Shown one piece after another: positions 10,999 to 19,517 of a stretch of 64,000 bases of DNA (position 1 is the first letter of the stretch; every line of letters begins with the position of its first letter). The DNA comes from Chryseobacterium mucoviscidosis (GTDB lineage Bacteria; Bacteroidota; Bacteroidia; Flavobacteriales; Weeksellaceae): assembly GCF_002177115.1 (NCBI RefSeq), contig NZ_MVAG01000113.1, forward strand, positions 1-64,000, written 5' to 3'. A program made the translations under genes and the position numbers. Below the pieces are notes generated by a model. It ran no database searches. It worked only from the letters and a program-made list of their open reading frames with translations, and was not told where the DNA came from.

Positions 10999-11090
10999 TA
11001 TTCAGACAGAAATGTACAATGAAAGTAAATAACCAAAAACTGCATTAATTTAGAATATAAATAATTAATATAATCTTAACTATATTGTAA

Positions 11091-11417
11091 ATGGGAAAAT
11101 TTGAACAGCCTGATTATAACAAAATTTTCAGAGACATTGTAGAGAAAAAATTTATAAAAAGAAAAGAAGAGCTTTTACCGCTTTTACAGAATCACTTAAC
11201 GGTATTAGATGTAATAAGAATTAATAAAATTATATTTGGTAAGGGCGATGACAACATAAACAGACTCAATCAGAAACATAAATCCTATGATAAAGAGACC
11301 ATACTGAAAATTTTAGATTATCAGAGGAAGAATCATTACAACAATGTTGCTCTTGCAAAACATTTCAATCTAAGCCGTAATACAATTGCCAAATGGAGGA
11401 AGATTTTTATTAATTAA
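11091..11417 (+). CDS. Small protein with transposase-like HTH (2)
   Basis: A 108-aa protein, 92 bp downstream of a related one. Its C-terminus (about 65-108) contains KETILKILDYQRKN followed by NLSRNTIAKWRKIF, a transposase-type HTH like that of the preceding protein, but with a different N-terminal half. No DDE or other nuclease motif is present. Likely a DNA-binding protein of unknown target; a remnant of an old mobile element is possible. Confidence 0.55.
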   Translation: MGKFEQPDYNKIFRDIVEKKFIKRKEELLPLLQNHLTVLDVIRINKIIFGKGDDNINRLNQKHKSYDKETILKILDYQRKNHYNNVALAKHFNLSRNTIAKWRKIFIN

Positions 11418-11511
11418 TGGTAATTGAAAGAGTAACCGGAATATAAAATCATGATATCATTGAGATTATTCTGTTTCTTTATAAATGAGTGATATTAATA
11501 GTATTTCATAA

Positions 11512-11580
11512 GTGTTTTTAGATCAGTTGGTTAGGGGGTAATAATCTCAGTGTCTCTGATTCGAACCCGGGTGAAACCAC
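11512..11580 (+). other. Possible degenerate tRNA remnant
   Basis: Contains a D-loop-like AGTTGGTTAG (11525-11534), a canonical T-loop TTCGAAC (11560-11566), and ends that nearly pair (GTGTTTT at 11512-11518 with the GAAACCAC end). The D-stem, anticodon arm and T-stem do not pair properly and the length (69 nt) is short, so it is not a functional tRNA. It could be a relic of tRNA-targeted integration, or chance. The rest of 11418-11780 shows no gene. Confidence 0.25.
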
Positions 11581-11780
11581 ATAAAAAGAGTTTGTATCAT
11601 AACTCTATGATAGGGTTTGAGATTCACTGTACGAAAACCATTCTCCATCAGAAGGTCGAGAAAAAACATAAAAAGTACGTTTTCACTAGTTGTTAGACGG
11701 ACTCTTTTTTATTTCAAGATTTAGTTTTTTGATCACAAAAACAGTCATGTTTTTTAACCTAAATTATCATTCCCCAATCA

Positions 11781-12065
11781 AAAACCACTCAGAATTCTCC
11801 CGAAATCCTTCGACTGTTGTTCGGCCTTTCTTCGGAAAAAATCCCATTTTTCCGAAGCCGATCCGAAGAAGACCCGAACATGATCCGAAGAAATGGGTTT
11901 TCAAACCGGTCAAAACCGGTCAAAACCGGTCAAAAGCAGTCAAAACCGGTCATCTTTTTCACAGGTGCCTGAAATTGGAAAATTCTGTAATACCTTCGTT
12001 CTGTTAACCAATAAAAATGCACAAAATGGCACGAATAACAAAAGGAATCCTTGGAGGATTTTCAG
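11781..12065 (+). repeat. Direct repeat, right copy
   Basis: Second copy of the 134-415 repeat, same orientation, about 285 bp, starting at AAAACCACTC. It includes the 10-bp tandem units at 11901-11951 and runs into the DUF6266-type start at 12026. Confidence 0.85.
11901..11951 (+). repeat. 10-bp tandem repeat, CAAAACCGGT
   Basis: About five consecutive 10-mers of the type CAAAACCGGT, one reading CAAAAGCAGT. The corresponding stretch in the left copy (about 255-300) is more degenerate. ACCGGT is itself palindromic, so the array is a row of evenly spaced potential half-sites. Confidence 0.7.
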
Positions 12066-12106
12066 GGAAAGTGGGAACAATTGCAGGCGCAAACTGCCGT
12101 GGCTAG
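12026..12106 (+). pseudogene. Truncated DUF6266-type gene
   Basis: The ATG at 12026 starts MARITKGILGGFSGKVGTIA and is stopped by TAG at 12104-12106 after 26 codons. Reading on, further residues still look like eroded family sequence for about 8 codons. The start is a close match to the remembered DUF6266 consensus, so this is a decayed member of that multicopy family. Confidence 0.6.
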
Positions 12107-12180
12107 GACATTATGAGAAGCCGGAGACAACATAGCTTGGAATTTGATAATTAACTAAGATTATTTCTGAAACACAAAAG

Positions 12181-12436
12181 ATGGCTGAGCGGAGCCGAAG
12201 CCACCTGTTGTATTTTGATTTTTTTAGTACTAAAAGTTAAGAATATTTTTAAAAGGAGAATAAACAGATGGCTGAATATAAAACTAAGGTGACTGAGCAT
12301 ATAACCAGATGACTGAACGTAAAACTAAGGTGATAGAGCATATAAACAGATGGCTGAACGTAAAACGAAGGTGGCTGAGCATATAACCAGATGACTGAAC
12401 GTAAAACTAAGGTGGCTGAGCGGAGCCGAAGCCACT
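12181..12436 (+). repeat. 41-bp minisatellite with flanking hairpin motif
   Basis: Four units of about 41 bp (12268-12308, 12309-12349, 12350-12390, 12391-12431), each beginning ATGGCTGAA or ATGACTGAA and containing an AAGGTG core. The last unit turns after 12420 into CGGAGCCGAAGCCAC, completing a hairpin GTGGCT...AGCCAC; the same motif occurs alone at 12181-12206. The unit is not a multiple of 3 and has stops, so it does not encode a repeat protein. This accounts for the gene-free stretch 12107-12494. Confidence 0.75.
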
Positions 12437-12494
12437 TTTTGAAATCCTGTTGAATAAATATTCACCCCAAAAATATCCCTCTTCACAACATTTT

Positions 12495-12525
12495 TATTTT
12501 TGCAAGTACAAAAACAATAATTTTG
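12495..12525 (+). promoter_or_regulatory. Candidate promoter -7 boxes for the LytS/LytTR pair
   Basis: Two matches to the Bacteroidota -7 consensus TAnnTTTG lie upstream of the 12536 start: TATTTTTG at 12495-12502 and TAATTTTG at 12518-12525. Neither has a well-spaced -33 TTG, so the call is weak; the upstream one leaves a more plausible leader. Confidence 0.3.
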
Positions 12526-12535
12526 CAGAATAAGT

Positions 12536-13567
12536 ATGAGCAAAAGAAAAGTATTTATTTTTATAGGGGTACTGATTTTTCTGTTACAGCCCGTTGTATT
12601 TCCTGCGTTTCCAATGGAGAGCTCAGAGCCGCATTATTTTAAGGAATTATCAGAAAATATATTGGGCAATTTGCTTATCCTCATCTTTTTTTACATCAAT
12701 TATACTTACCTTATCCCGCGACTTTTATTTCAGAAGAAGTATCTGCAATACGGGTTTTCCGTTTTTGGAGGACTGTTGGTTGTTCTGCTTCCGCCCTGGA
12801 TGCTTTTCGGCTCCCACCTTCCTCCTGATTTTCCGGAGCTGCCCATCCATCCGAGATCCCATGATCAGACAAATTTTCATAAAATCCAGATGTTTTTTTC
12901 AGATGTGGATCATTTGGTATTCCTGTTTGGAGGAACCGTGTTTTTTTCCACATTCTGGTTCGAGAGAATGCAGAATCAAAAAATAAAAAACGAAAAATTG
13001 CAGGCAGAACTTTCTCATCTCAAGTTACAGGTTCATCCCCATTTTTTGTTTAATACGCTCAACAGCATCTATGCTTCCGCCATAAAAAAAGATGATAAAA
13101 CGGCAAATACGGTCTTGGTTTTTTCAGATTTTATGCGGTATTTGTTACAGGATTCCTATCAAAATGAAGTATTGCTGGAAAAAGAAATCCAATACATCAG
13201 CAATTATATCGAACTACAGAAATCAAGACTAAGAAATTCCGTTATAATCGAATTTGAAAAAGAAGGGAATTTTTATAATAAAAAAATTGCTCCCCTCATC
13301 TTGTTTACTTTTGTGGAAAATGCCTTCAAATATGGCGTAAATCCTGATGAGAATTCTGAAATAAAAATTGGAATCTCTATAAAGGAAAATGAATTGAATT
13401 TTACGGTTTTCAACAGAATCGTAACCACTAAAAATATAGAGTCCAGCAATATCGGAATTAAAAATACAAAAGAAAGACTGATGCTTTATTATCCTCAGAA
13501 ACACACGCTGGAAATAAAAGAAGATCCAAAAGCATTTGTTGTAAACCTGAAAATTAATTTGATATGA
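12536..13567 (+). CDS. LytS-family sensor histidine kinase
   Basis: A 343-aa membrane histidine kinase of the His_kinase/LytS type. The first about 150 residues contain four hydrophobic helices; the kinase part begins with LQVHPHFLFNTLN, where His169 of PHFLFN is the expected phosphorylation site, followed by an N-box (FVENAFKYG) and a C-terminal glycine-containing ATP-binding stretch (SNIGIKNTKERL). It overlaps the response-regulator gene by 4 bp (ATGA), so the two are translationally coupled and should form one two-component system. The signal sensed is unknown. Confidence 0.92.
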   Translation: MSKRKVFIFIGVLIFLLQPVVFPAFPMESSEPHYFKELSENILGNLLILIFFYINYTYLIPRLLFQKKYLQYGFSVFGGLLVVLLPPWMLFGSHLPPDFPELPIHPRSHDQTNFHKIQMFFSDVDHLVFLFGGTVFFSTFWFERMQNQKIKNEKLQAELSHLKLQVHPHFLFNTLNSIYASAIKKDDKTANTVLVFSDFMRYLLQDSYQNEVLLEKEIQYISNYIELQKSRLRNSVIIEFEKEGNFYNKKIAPLILFTFVENAFKYGVNPDENSEIKIGISIKENELNFTVFNRIVTTKNIESSNIGIKNTKERLMLYYPQKHTLEIKEDPKAFVVNLKINLI

Positions 13568-14241
13568 TTACAGCAATTGCACTGGACGATGAATTGCCAT
13601 CTTTAGAAATTATAGAAGCATTTTGCGCGAATATTGATACTGTTGATTTAAAAAAGACCTTCCTTAAAACCAGCGAGGCAAGATATTTTCTGGAAAACAA
13701 CCCTGTCGATTTACTTTTTCTGGACATTAATATGCCTGCAACTTCAGGAATCGATTTTTATAAAACACTTCCTCAGGAAACCTTGGTAATCTTCACAACA
13801 GCTTATAAAGAATATGCCGTAGAAAGCTATGAAATCGGCGCCTTCGATTATCTGCTGAAACCGTTTAGCTTTCAGCGTTTTAAAATGGCAATCGACAGAG
13901 TGGCGGAGCAAAAAAGATTACTCTCTGCCCACGATGAAGGTTTTATCTATTTTCGGGTAGATTACGGGTTGGTAAAAGTTGTTTTCAGTGAGATTCTGTA
14001 CATTGAAGGACAGGATAACTATGTGAAATTTTACTTTGAAAACCAAAAATCACTTTTGGTAAGAATAACCATAAAAGAACTGCTGGAAAAACTTCCTGAG
14101 AACAGTTTTTGCAGAATCCACCGTTCCAGTATTGTTTCTTTATCGAAAATTACTTCCTTCAGAAACAAAACAGTCTATATAAAAGATATTGCGCTTCCTG
14201 TAGGCAATACCTATGAAGAAGACTTTCTTAAAAAAATATAA
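13564..14241 (+). CDS. LytTR-family response regulator
   Basis: A 225-aa cytoplasmic response regulator. The receiver domain (1-115) has the acidic pocket DDE near residues 8-10, the phosphoacceptor Asp54 in LFLDINMP, a TTAY switch region and the conserved Lys in LLKPF. A LytTR DNA-binding domain follows (about 130-225, IEGQDNYVKFYF ... RIHRSSIVSL). It is the partner of the LytS-type kinase encoded just upstream, with a 4-bp overlap. Targets are unknown; the DUF3500 lipoprotein gene starts 374 bp downstream. Confidence 0.93.
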   Translation: MITAIALDDELPSLEIIEAFCANIDTVDLKKTFLKTSEARYFLENNPVDLLFLDINMPATSGIDFYKTLPQETLVIFTTAYKEYAVESYEIGAFDYLLKPFSFQRFKMAIDRVAEQKRLLSAHDEGFIYFRVDYGLVKVVFSEILYIEGQDNYVKFYFENQKSLLVRITIKELLEKLPENSFCRIHRSSIVSLSKITSFRNKTVYIKDIALPVGNTYEEDFLKKI

Positions 14242-14242
14242 T

Positions 14243-14508
14243 TTAACGTGAGTTCGGGATAAGTCTTCTTAACCGCAAGGTTAAACAAAGAGATTCAATT
14301 ATCAGGAATTCAGCTTTTAAGATATACAAAGGCGTAAAACTTCTCAAAGTAATACCATTTTTGTCTTTTTTAAATAAACGAAGTGCCTTTGTTTAGCTTA
14401 CCAACTTTCAATAAGTAAAAAAATCTTTTGTTTTTCTTTGCGATAAATTAATATATAATACTATAAATCAATTATTTAAATTTATTTCTTGTCCCGAACT
14501 GAGGTTAA
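14243..14508. mobile_element. MITE-like element with about 21-bp terminal inverted repeats
   Basis: The ends, at 14243-14263 and 14488-14508, are inverted repeats matching at 18 of 21 positions around the core AGTTCGGGA. The about 266-bp interior has no gene and includes a small hairpin TTAACC-GCAA-GGTTAA (14269-14284). The element begins 1 bp after the response-regulator stop codon. Size, TIRs and lack of coding capacity fit a MITE; a target-site duplication is not obvious. Confidence 0.5.
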
Positions 14509-14615
14509 AATTAAAAATATACATTTTCACCACAACTATTTTACCATTGACCACACTTTCCTGAAACCCATCAGATTATTGATTTTTTTTGTAATGAATT
14601 TTAAAATAACATATT

Positions 14616-15755
14616 ATGAAAAAGATCCTTTCGATGGTAAGTATTCTGGGTATTGCACTGGGTACGGTTATCGTTTCGTGTTCGGGTGACAGCGATTCTG
14701 CAGATTCTGGTAATTCTACAAGCACTACAGGAGGAGGCGCATCCGATAATGCAGTGGGCACAACTGGAGCAGCATCCGTAGCCGCTACAGATGTTACGGC
14801 TTGTGGTTCCGTAACAGGCGTTTCCAAAATCGTCTGCCTTACCGAACAGTTTAAAGCTACGCTTACTTCCTCACAGCTTGCAGCCCTTCAGTTGGATTAT
14901 ACGTATGCCAACATCAAAACCTGGTCTAATCTTCCTGCCGCGATGTCTGCAAGAAAAGGAATTCCTTTGGGAAATCTTAATGCAACACAGGTAGGTATCG
15001 CCAAAGCCATCATTAAAGAAATGAGCGGAACTACTGCTAATGAAGGCTATGATGAAATTCAGCAATTGCTGTATGCCGATAACTATCTCAATGCCAATGG
15101 CGGAGGAAGCACCTATGGCTCAGGGAACTTCTATCTGGCTTTCTTCGGAACTCCTTCTGCAACAGGTAAATTCGAAATTATGTTTACAGGGCATCATAAA
15201 ACCATTGCCAATACCTATAACAATGGTGCTTTGGTGGCTGCAACCCCTTTATTTACCGCTACAGAACCGTTGTCTTTTGCGGTTAACTCTACAACGTATG
15301 CTCCGATGGATCAGGAGAAAAATGCTATTGTTGCTTTACTTGGCGCACTTTCTTCCACACAGCTTGCCACTGCAAAAGCCAGTACAACGTTTACGGATCT
15401 CGTTTGCGGACCTAATGCCAACTGGAGTTTCCCGACTGCTTTTTCAGGGCTGCAGTGTTCTGCCTTGGATGCGACTCAAAAAGCACTGGTACTGAATGTA
15501 ATTAAAACGTATGTAAACGATGTTTCCGATACTAATGCAGCTTCTATTCTGGCAACCTACACTTCAGAATTAGACAATACCTACATTTATTACAGCGGAA
15601 ATACTTCGATGACGGTAAAAAATGATTATTTCAGAATTGCAGGTCCAAAAGTGTGGATCGAATTTTCCGTACAGGGCGGGATTGTTCTCAGCGGAGTGCA
15701 CTATCACTCCATCTGGAGAGACAGAGTGAACGATTATGCAACGACTAATTCATAA
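14616..15755 (+). CDS. DUF3500-family lipoprotein
   Basis: A 379-aa lipoprotein with signal peptide and lipobox VIVSC (Cys22), followed by a low-complexity Ser/Gly/Thr/Ala linker (to about 60) and a domain of the DUF3500 type. Conserved-looking features shared with the second copy at 18146 are a KTWSNLPAAM stretch, TGHHKT, LVCGP and a C-terminal HYHSIWRD. The repeated His residues suggest a metal or ligand site, but no biochemical role of this family is known to me. It is followed by a TonB-dependent receptor, a second DUF3500 protein and HupE, which suggests a nutrient-uptake function at the cell surface. A perfect palindrome at 15770-15802 lies after the stop. Confidence 0.75.
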   Translation: MKKILSMVSILGIALGTVIVSCSGDSDSADSGNSTSTTGGGASDNAVGTTGAASVAATDVTACGSVTGVSKIVCLTEQFKATLTSSQLAALQLDYTYANIKTWSNLPAAMSARKGIPLGNLNATQVGIAKAIIKEMSGTTANEGYDEIQQLLYADNYLNANGGGSTYGSGNFYLAFFGTPSATGKFEIMFTGHHKTIANTYNNGALVAATPLFTATEPLSFAVNSTTYAPMDQEKNAIVALLGALSSTQLATAKASTTFTDLVCGPNANWSFPTAFSGLQCSALDATQKALVLNVIKTYVNDVSDTNAASILATYTSELDNTYIYYSGNTSMTVKNDYFRIAGPKVWIEFSVQGGIVLSGVHYHSIWRDRVNDYATTNS

Positions 15756-15769
15756 AAAGATTCTTACTC

Positions 15770-15802
15770 AAACCTCACAGGTTTTTAAAACCTGTGAGGT
15801 TT
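15770..15802. repeat. Perfect intergenic palindrome
   Basis: Two 16-bp arms (AAACCTCACAGGTTTT and its complement) separated by a single T. It may act as a hairpin between the DUF3500 lipoprotein and the TonB receptor genes. The sequence family recurs at 32164-32196 (AAACCTTACAGG). Confidence 0.7.
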
Positions 15803-15832
15803 AAAAATCCACAACAAAAAATTAAAAATGAA

Positions 15833-18034
15833 ATGAAATTTCTTTTATTCCTTCTTTTTCCGGTTTTAATATTCTCCCAGAATACAATGAGGGGGATTAT
15901 CTCTGATGAAAACGGTCATCCGGTAGAAAATGTTTTGGTAAAAAATATTTCTAAATCTCTGTATCATACGCATACCGATATTTCAGGGAATTTTTCGTTG
16001 GAAAATGTAAATCTGCAGGATAGTCTGGAATTTGTTCATCAGGATTTTGAGCCCCAAAAGATCGTTCTGAAAAATCTGGAAAACCTGAATATTATCTTAG
16101 AAAAGAAATCATTTCAGATTAAAGAAATCACCATTACGAAAAATTTAAAAAATTTAAATACCATTTCGAAAATCGATTTGCAGGTGCAGCCTGTTGCTTC
16201 ATCTCAGGATCTGCTGAGAAAAGTTCCGGGGCTGTTTATCGGGCAGCACGCAGGAGGAGGAAAGGCTGAGCAGATTTTTCTGCGCGGTTTTGATGCCGAT
16301 CACGGAACCGATGTTGCCATTTCTGTGGACGGAATGCCTGTAAATATGGTGTCTCACGCTCACGGACAGGGATATGCCGATCTGCATTTCGTGATTCCGG
16401 AAACGGTAGAAAGCATCGATTTTGATAAAGGATCTTATTTTGCGGATAAGGGCGATTTTGCCACTGCCGGATTTGTAGCTTTTAAAACCAGAGATTTTGT
16501 CGACAAAAGCAGTTTAGGATTGGAAATCGGACAATTTAATACCTTCAGAACCAACGGGATTTTTAATCTACTCAACAAAAACAACCAGTCTGCCTATTTT
16601 GCAGGTGAGTTTTTAATGACGGATAATTATTTTGATGCTCCTCAAAACTTCAACCGCATCAACCTTTTTGGAAAATATACCTCAAGACTGAGCGATAAAG
16701 ACAGACTGTCTGTCTCTGTTTCGCACTTTAACAGCAAATGGGATGCAAGCGGACAGATACCGGAAAGAGCTGTAAACAGCGGACTTATTTCGCATTTTGG
16801 AGCAATAGACAATACGGAAGGAGGCACAACAAGCCGAAGTAATTTCAATCTTCAGTACGAAAGAAAAATGAGTGACGATTCTTTTATCAGAAATCAGGTG
16901 TATTTCAACAAATATGATTTTGAACTGTACTCTAATTTTACCTTTTTCCTGAATGACCCCATCAACGGAGATCAGATCAGGCAGAAAGACAACAGAACGA
17001 TTGTAGGATTTCAATCGGAATACAACGGGAAAATAAATGACAATATCAGCTTTAAAACAGGAGGAGGTTTACGAAATGATAATAATAAGGATATAGAACT
17101 TTCTCATACCAAGAACAGACAAACCGTTTTGCAATATCTGAGTTTGGGAGATATTAATCAGACTAATCTATTCGGGTACGGCAGTTGGGATTTCTCTTTC
17201 GGAAAGTGGCTGATTAATGCAGGATTGAGGGTAGATTATTTCAAATTTAATGTTGTGGATCAATTGGCAGAAAAATATCAGAATCAGTCTGAAGCAAAAG
17301 CCGTTTTTAGTCCGAAACTTAATTTTTTATACTCTTTTAATACAGGTTTTAACGCTTTTCTGAAGTTAGGAAAAGGGTTTCACAGCAATGATGCAAGAGT
17401 GGTAATTGCCGAAAAAGGGAAAAATATTCTGCCGGCTTCTTACAATGCCGATTTGGGATTTTCGTGGAAACCTCTTCCCAACGTATTAATAAACGCTTCA
17501 TTGTGGTATCTTTTTCTCGAACAGGAATTTGTTTATGTAGGCGATGAAGCGGTGGTGGAACCCTCAGGAAAAACAGCAAGAAAAGGTGTTGATGTCGGAT
17601 TGCGTTATCAGTTGAACAACTGGCTTTTCTGGAATACCGATTTTACCTACACCCACGCAAGAGCCATACAAGAAGCCAAAGGCAGTGATTACATTCCGCT
17701 TGCTCCCAAAACTACCTTTGTCAGTGGATTATCCGTGAAAAATCTTAACCGTTTTTCAGGAAGCATAAACGCAAGATATTTGGGAGACCGACCTGCAAAT
17801 GAGGATAACTCTGTAATAGCAAAAGGGTATTTTATCACTGATTTTTCTGTGAATTATCAGTTCAGGAAAGTTTCTGTGGGAATTAATATCGATAACATTT
17901 TCAATACCAAATGGAAAGAAACCCAGTTCCTCACCGAAAGCCGTCTGCAAAACGAAACCGAAAGCGTGGAAGAGATACATTACACCGCAGGAACGCCCTT
18001 TAATGCACGATTGATTTTAAAATATAATTTTTAA
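15833..18034 (+). CDS. TonB-dependent outer-membrane receptor
   Basis: A 733-aa TonB-dependent receptor. It has a signal peptide (1-16), a carboxypeptidase-regulatory-like beta-sandwich (about 20-100), a plug domain (about 110-225, with VPGLFIGQHAGGGKAEQIFLRGFD) and a 22-strand-type beta-barrel ending in a C-terminal aromatic residue (RLILKYNF). The plug carries a His-rich segment, NMVSHAHGQGYADLHF, which could contact the ligand. The frame also extends to a GTG at 15794; the ATG at 15833 is chosen because it begins the signal peptide. Flanking by two DUF3500 proteins and HupE suggests metal uptake, but siderophore-like or other ligands cannot be excluded. Confidence 0.92.
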   Translation: MKFLLFLLFPVLIFSQNTMRGIISDENGHPVENVLVKNISKSLYHTHTDISGNFSLENVNLQDSLEFVHQDFEPQKIVLKNLENLNIILEKKSFQIKEITITKNLKNLNTISKIDLQVQPVASSQDLLRKVPGLFIGQHAGGGKAEQIFLRGFDADHGTDVAISVDGMPVNMVSHAHGQGYADLHFVIPETVESIDFDKGSYFADKGDFATAGFVAFKTRDFVDKSSLGLEIGQFNTFRTNGIFNLLNKNNQSAYFAGEFLMTDNYFDAPQNFNRINLFGKYTSRLSDKDRLSVSVSHFNSKWDASGQIPERAVNSGLISHFGAIDNTEGGTTSRSNFNLQYERKMSDDSFIRNQVYFNKYDFELYSNFTFFLNDPINGDQIRQKDNRTIVGFQSEYNGKINDNISFKTGGGLRNDNNKDIELSHTKNRQTVLQYLSLGDINQTNLFGYGSWDFSFGKWLINAGLRVDYFKFNVVDQLAEKYQNQSEAKAVFSPKLNFLYSFNTGFNAFLKLGKGFHSNDARVVIAEKGKNILPASYNADLGFSWKPLPNVLINASLWYLFLEQEFVYVGDEAVVEPSGKTARKGVDVGLRYQLNNWLFWNTDFTYTHARAIQEAKGSDYIPLAPKTTFVSGLSVKNLNRFSGSINARYLGDRPANEDNSVIAKGYFITDFSVNYQFRKVSVGINIDNIFNTKWKETQFLTESRLQNETESVEEIHYTAGTPFNARLILKYNF

Positions 18035-18145
18035 AAACAAACTTTTTTAAGCTTATTAACATAGAAATCTTTGCGCTTTCCAAGAAGAATATTTTTAATA
18101 AAAAAAGTTTAAACAAACTCAACCTATAATTTAAACACTTATACA

Positions 18146-19513
18146 ATGAAAACACTATTCAGCATCACTGTAGCCACTTCTGTTGCGGCACTTTCATTTT
18201 TCAGCTTTTTTAAAAAAGATACGGAAACCCCAAAAGCAGCGTTTATGACGAATATTGCCAAGAAAAATAAAGCTGCGAAAACAGTGGTTACCACACAACA
18301 GATTATTGATCTGGCAAATGCCTTCAAAGCCACCCTTTCCAGTTCACAGATTGCAACGCTGGAGCTGGCTTATACGTATGCCAATGCAAAAACATGGTCT
18401 AACCTTCCTGCTGCCATGTCCCCAAGAATCGGGCTGAAAATGGGAACTCTTACAACGGCTCAGTTAACTGCTGCCAGAAATCTCATTCAGGCTTTATCCG
18501 GAACGGGAAATGAAGGCTATAACGAGATCTACGGACTTTGGATGGCAGACAATTATCTTTCTAACAACGGAGGCGGAACCACTTACGGAGAAGGTAATTT
18601 TTATATTGGATTTTTCGGAACTCCATCTTTATCAGGAACCTTTGAAATCCAGATGACAGGACATCACAGAACGGTTTCTAACACCTATATTAACGGAATT
18701 CTTGTGGGGGCAACTCCTTCTTTTGTCGCGGCAGAACCTTTTGCCTCTTTTACTTATAATTCGGCAACCTACCAACCAATGATTGAAGAAAAAACGGCTC
18801 TTGTGAATATGTTGTCCGGGTTATCTTCCGCACAGCTTACTACGGCACAGCTTTCCACAACGTATACCGATTTGGTCTGCGGTCCCGGAAAAGACTGGCT
18901 GTTCCCGACCACCAAATCCGGACTGAAAGTAAGCAATTTAACAACAGCTCAGAAACAGCTTGTCTACAATGCAATTGCAACCTACGTAAATGATGTGGAC
19001 GATGCGAATGCTGCAGCCATTATGGCAAAATATAATAATGAACTGGATAATACATACATTGCATGGTCTACCGATGCCACACTGACCAACCAGAACGGTT
19101 ATGTAAGAATAGACGGACCATCGGTATGGATAGAATATTCTGTACAGAACGGAATCATCCTTACTCCGAAACATCCTCACAGTATTTGGAGAGATCATAC
19201 AACAGATTACGGAGGAACAGGAAATACATTATCCACGGATGAAACCAATACTTCCATTTCTAAACCTATGATTTATCCTAATCCGGTAAAGGATTTTGCT
19301 ACTTTTAACTTTACAGCTTCTGAAAAAGGAAATACAAAAATCAACATCTATGACCAAAGCGCAAGATTAGTGAAGAGCATAGAAAAGAACAATCTGCCGA
19401 AAGGACAAAATTCTGTCTCTGCCGACTTAAGCAGTCTTGAAAAAGGAGTTTATACCTTCAATATACAACACAATGGTACAAAAACAAGCGGACAAAAACT
19501 CATCAAAAAATAA
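18146..19513 (+). CDS. DUF3500-family protein with T9SS sorting domain
   Basis: A 455-aa secreted paralogue of the lipoprotein at 14616. It has an N-terminal signal sequence, the DUF3500 domain (about 45-360) with TGHHRT, LVCGPGKDW and HPHSIWRDH, and a type A T9SS domain (about 375-455, MIYPNPVKDFATFNF ... LEKGVYTFNI). It should be exported and placed at the surface or released, while its paralogue is lipid-anchored. The HupE frame begins inside or just after its 3' end, so the genes are translationally coupled. Function unknown; metal capture is a hypothesis from context and the His motifs. Confidence 0.8.
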   Translation: MKTLFSITVATSVAALSFFSFFKKDTETPKAAFMTNIAKKNKAAKTVVTTQQIIDLANAFKATLSSSQIATLELAYTYANAKTWSNLPAAMSPRIGLKMGTLTTAQLTAARNLIQALSGTGNEGYNEIYGLWMADNYLSNNGGGTTYGEGNFYIGFFGTPSLSGTFEIQMTGHHRTVSNTYINGILVGATPSFVAAEPFASFTYNSATYQPMIEEKTALVNMLSGLSSAQLTTAQLSTTYTDLVCGPGKDWLFPTTKSGLKVSNLTTAQKQLVYNAIATYVNDVDDANAAAIMAKYNNELDNTYIAWSTDATLTNQNGYVRIDGPSVWIEYSVQNGIILTPKHPHSIWRDHTTDYGGTGNTLSTDETNTSISKPMIYPNPVKDFATFNFTASEKGNTKINIYDQSARLVKSIEKNNLPKGQNSVSADLSSLEKGVYTFNIQHNGTKTSGQKLIKK

Positions 19514-19517
19514 AGGG

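Noticed and set aside
11690..12135. Two overlapping plus-strand frames of 105 and 80 codons
   Set aside because: They run through the CCGAAG-rich repeat and the decayed DUF6266 start, in frames without family similarity.
14489..14689. A plus-strand frame before the DUF3500 lipoprotein
   Set aside because: Overlaps the MITE-like end and the lipoprotein start in another frame.
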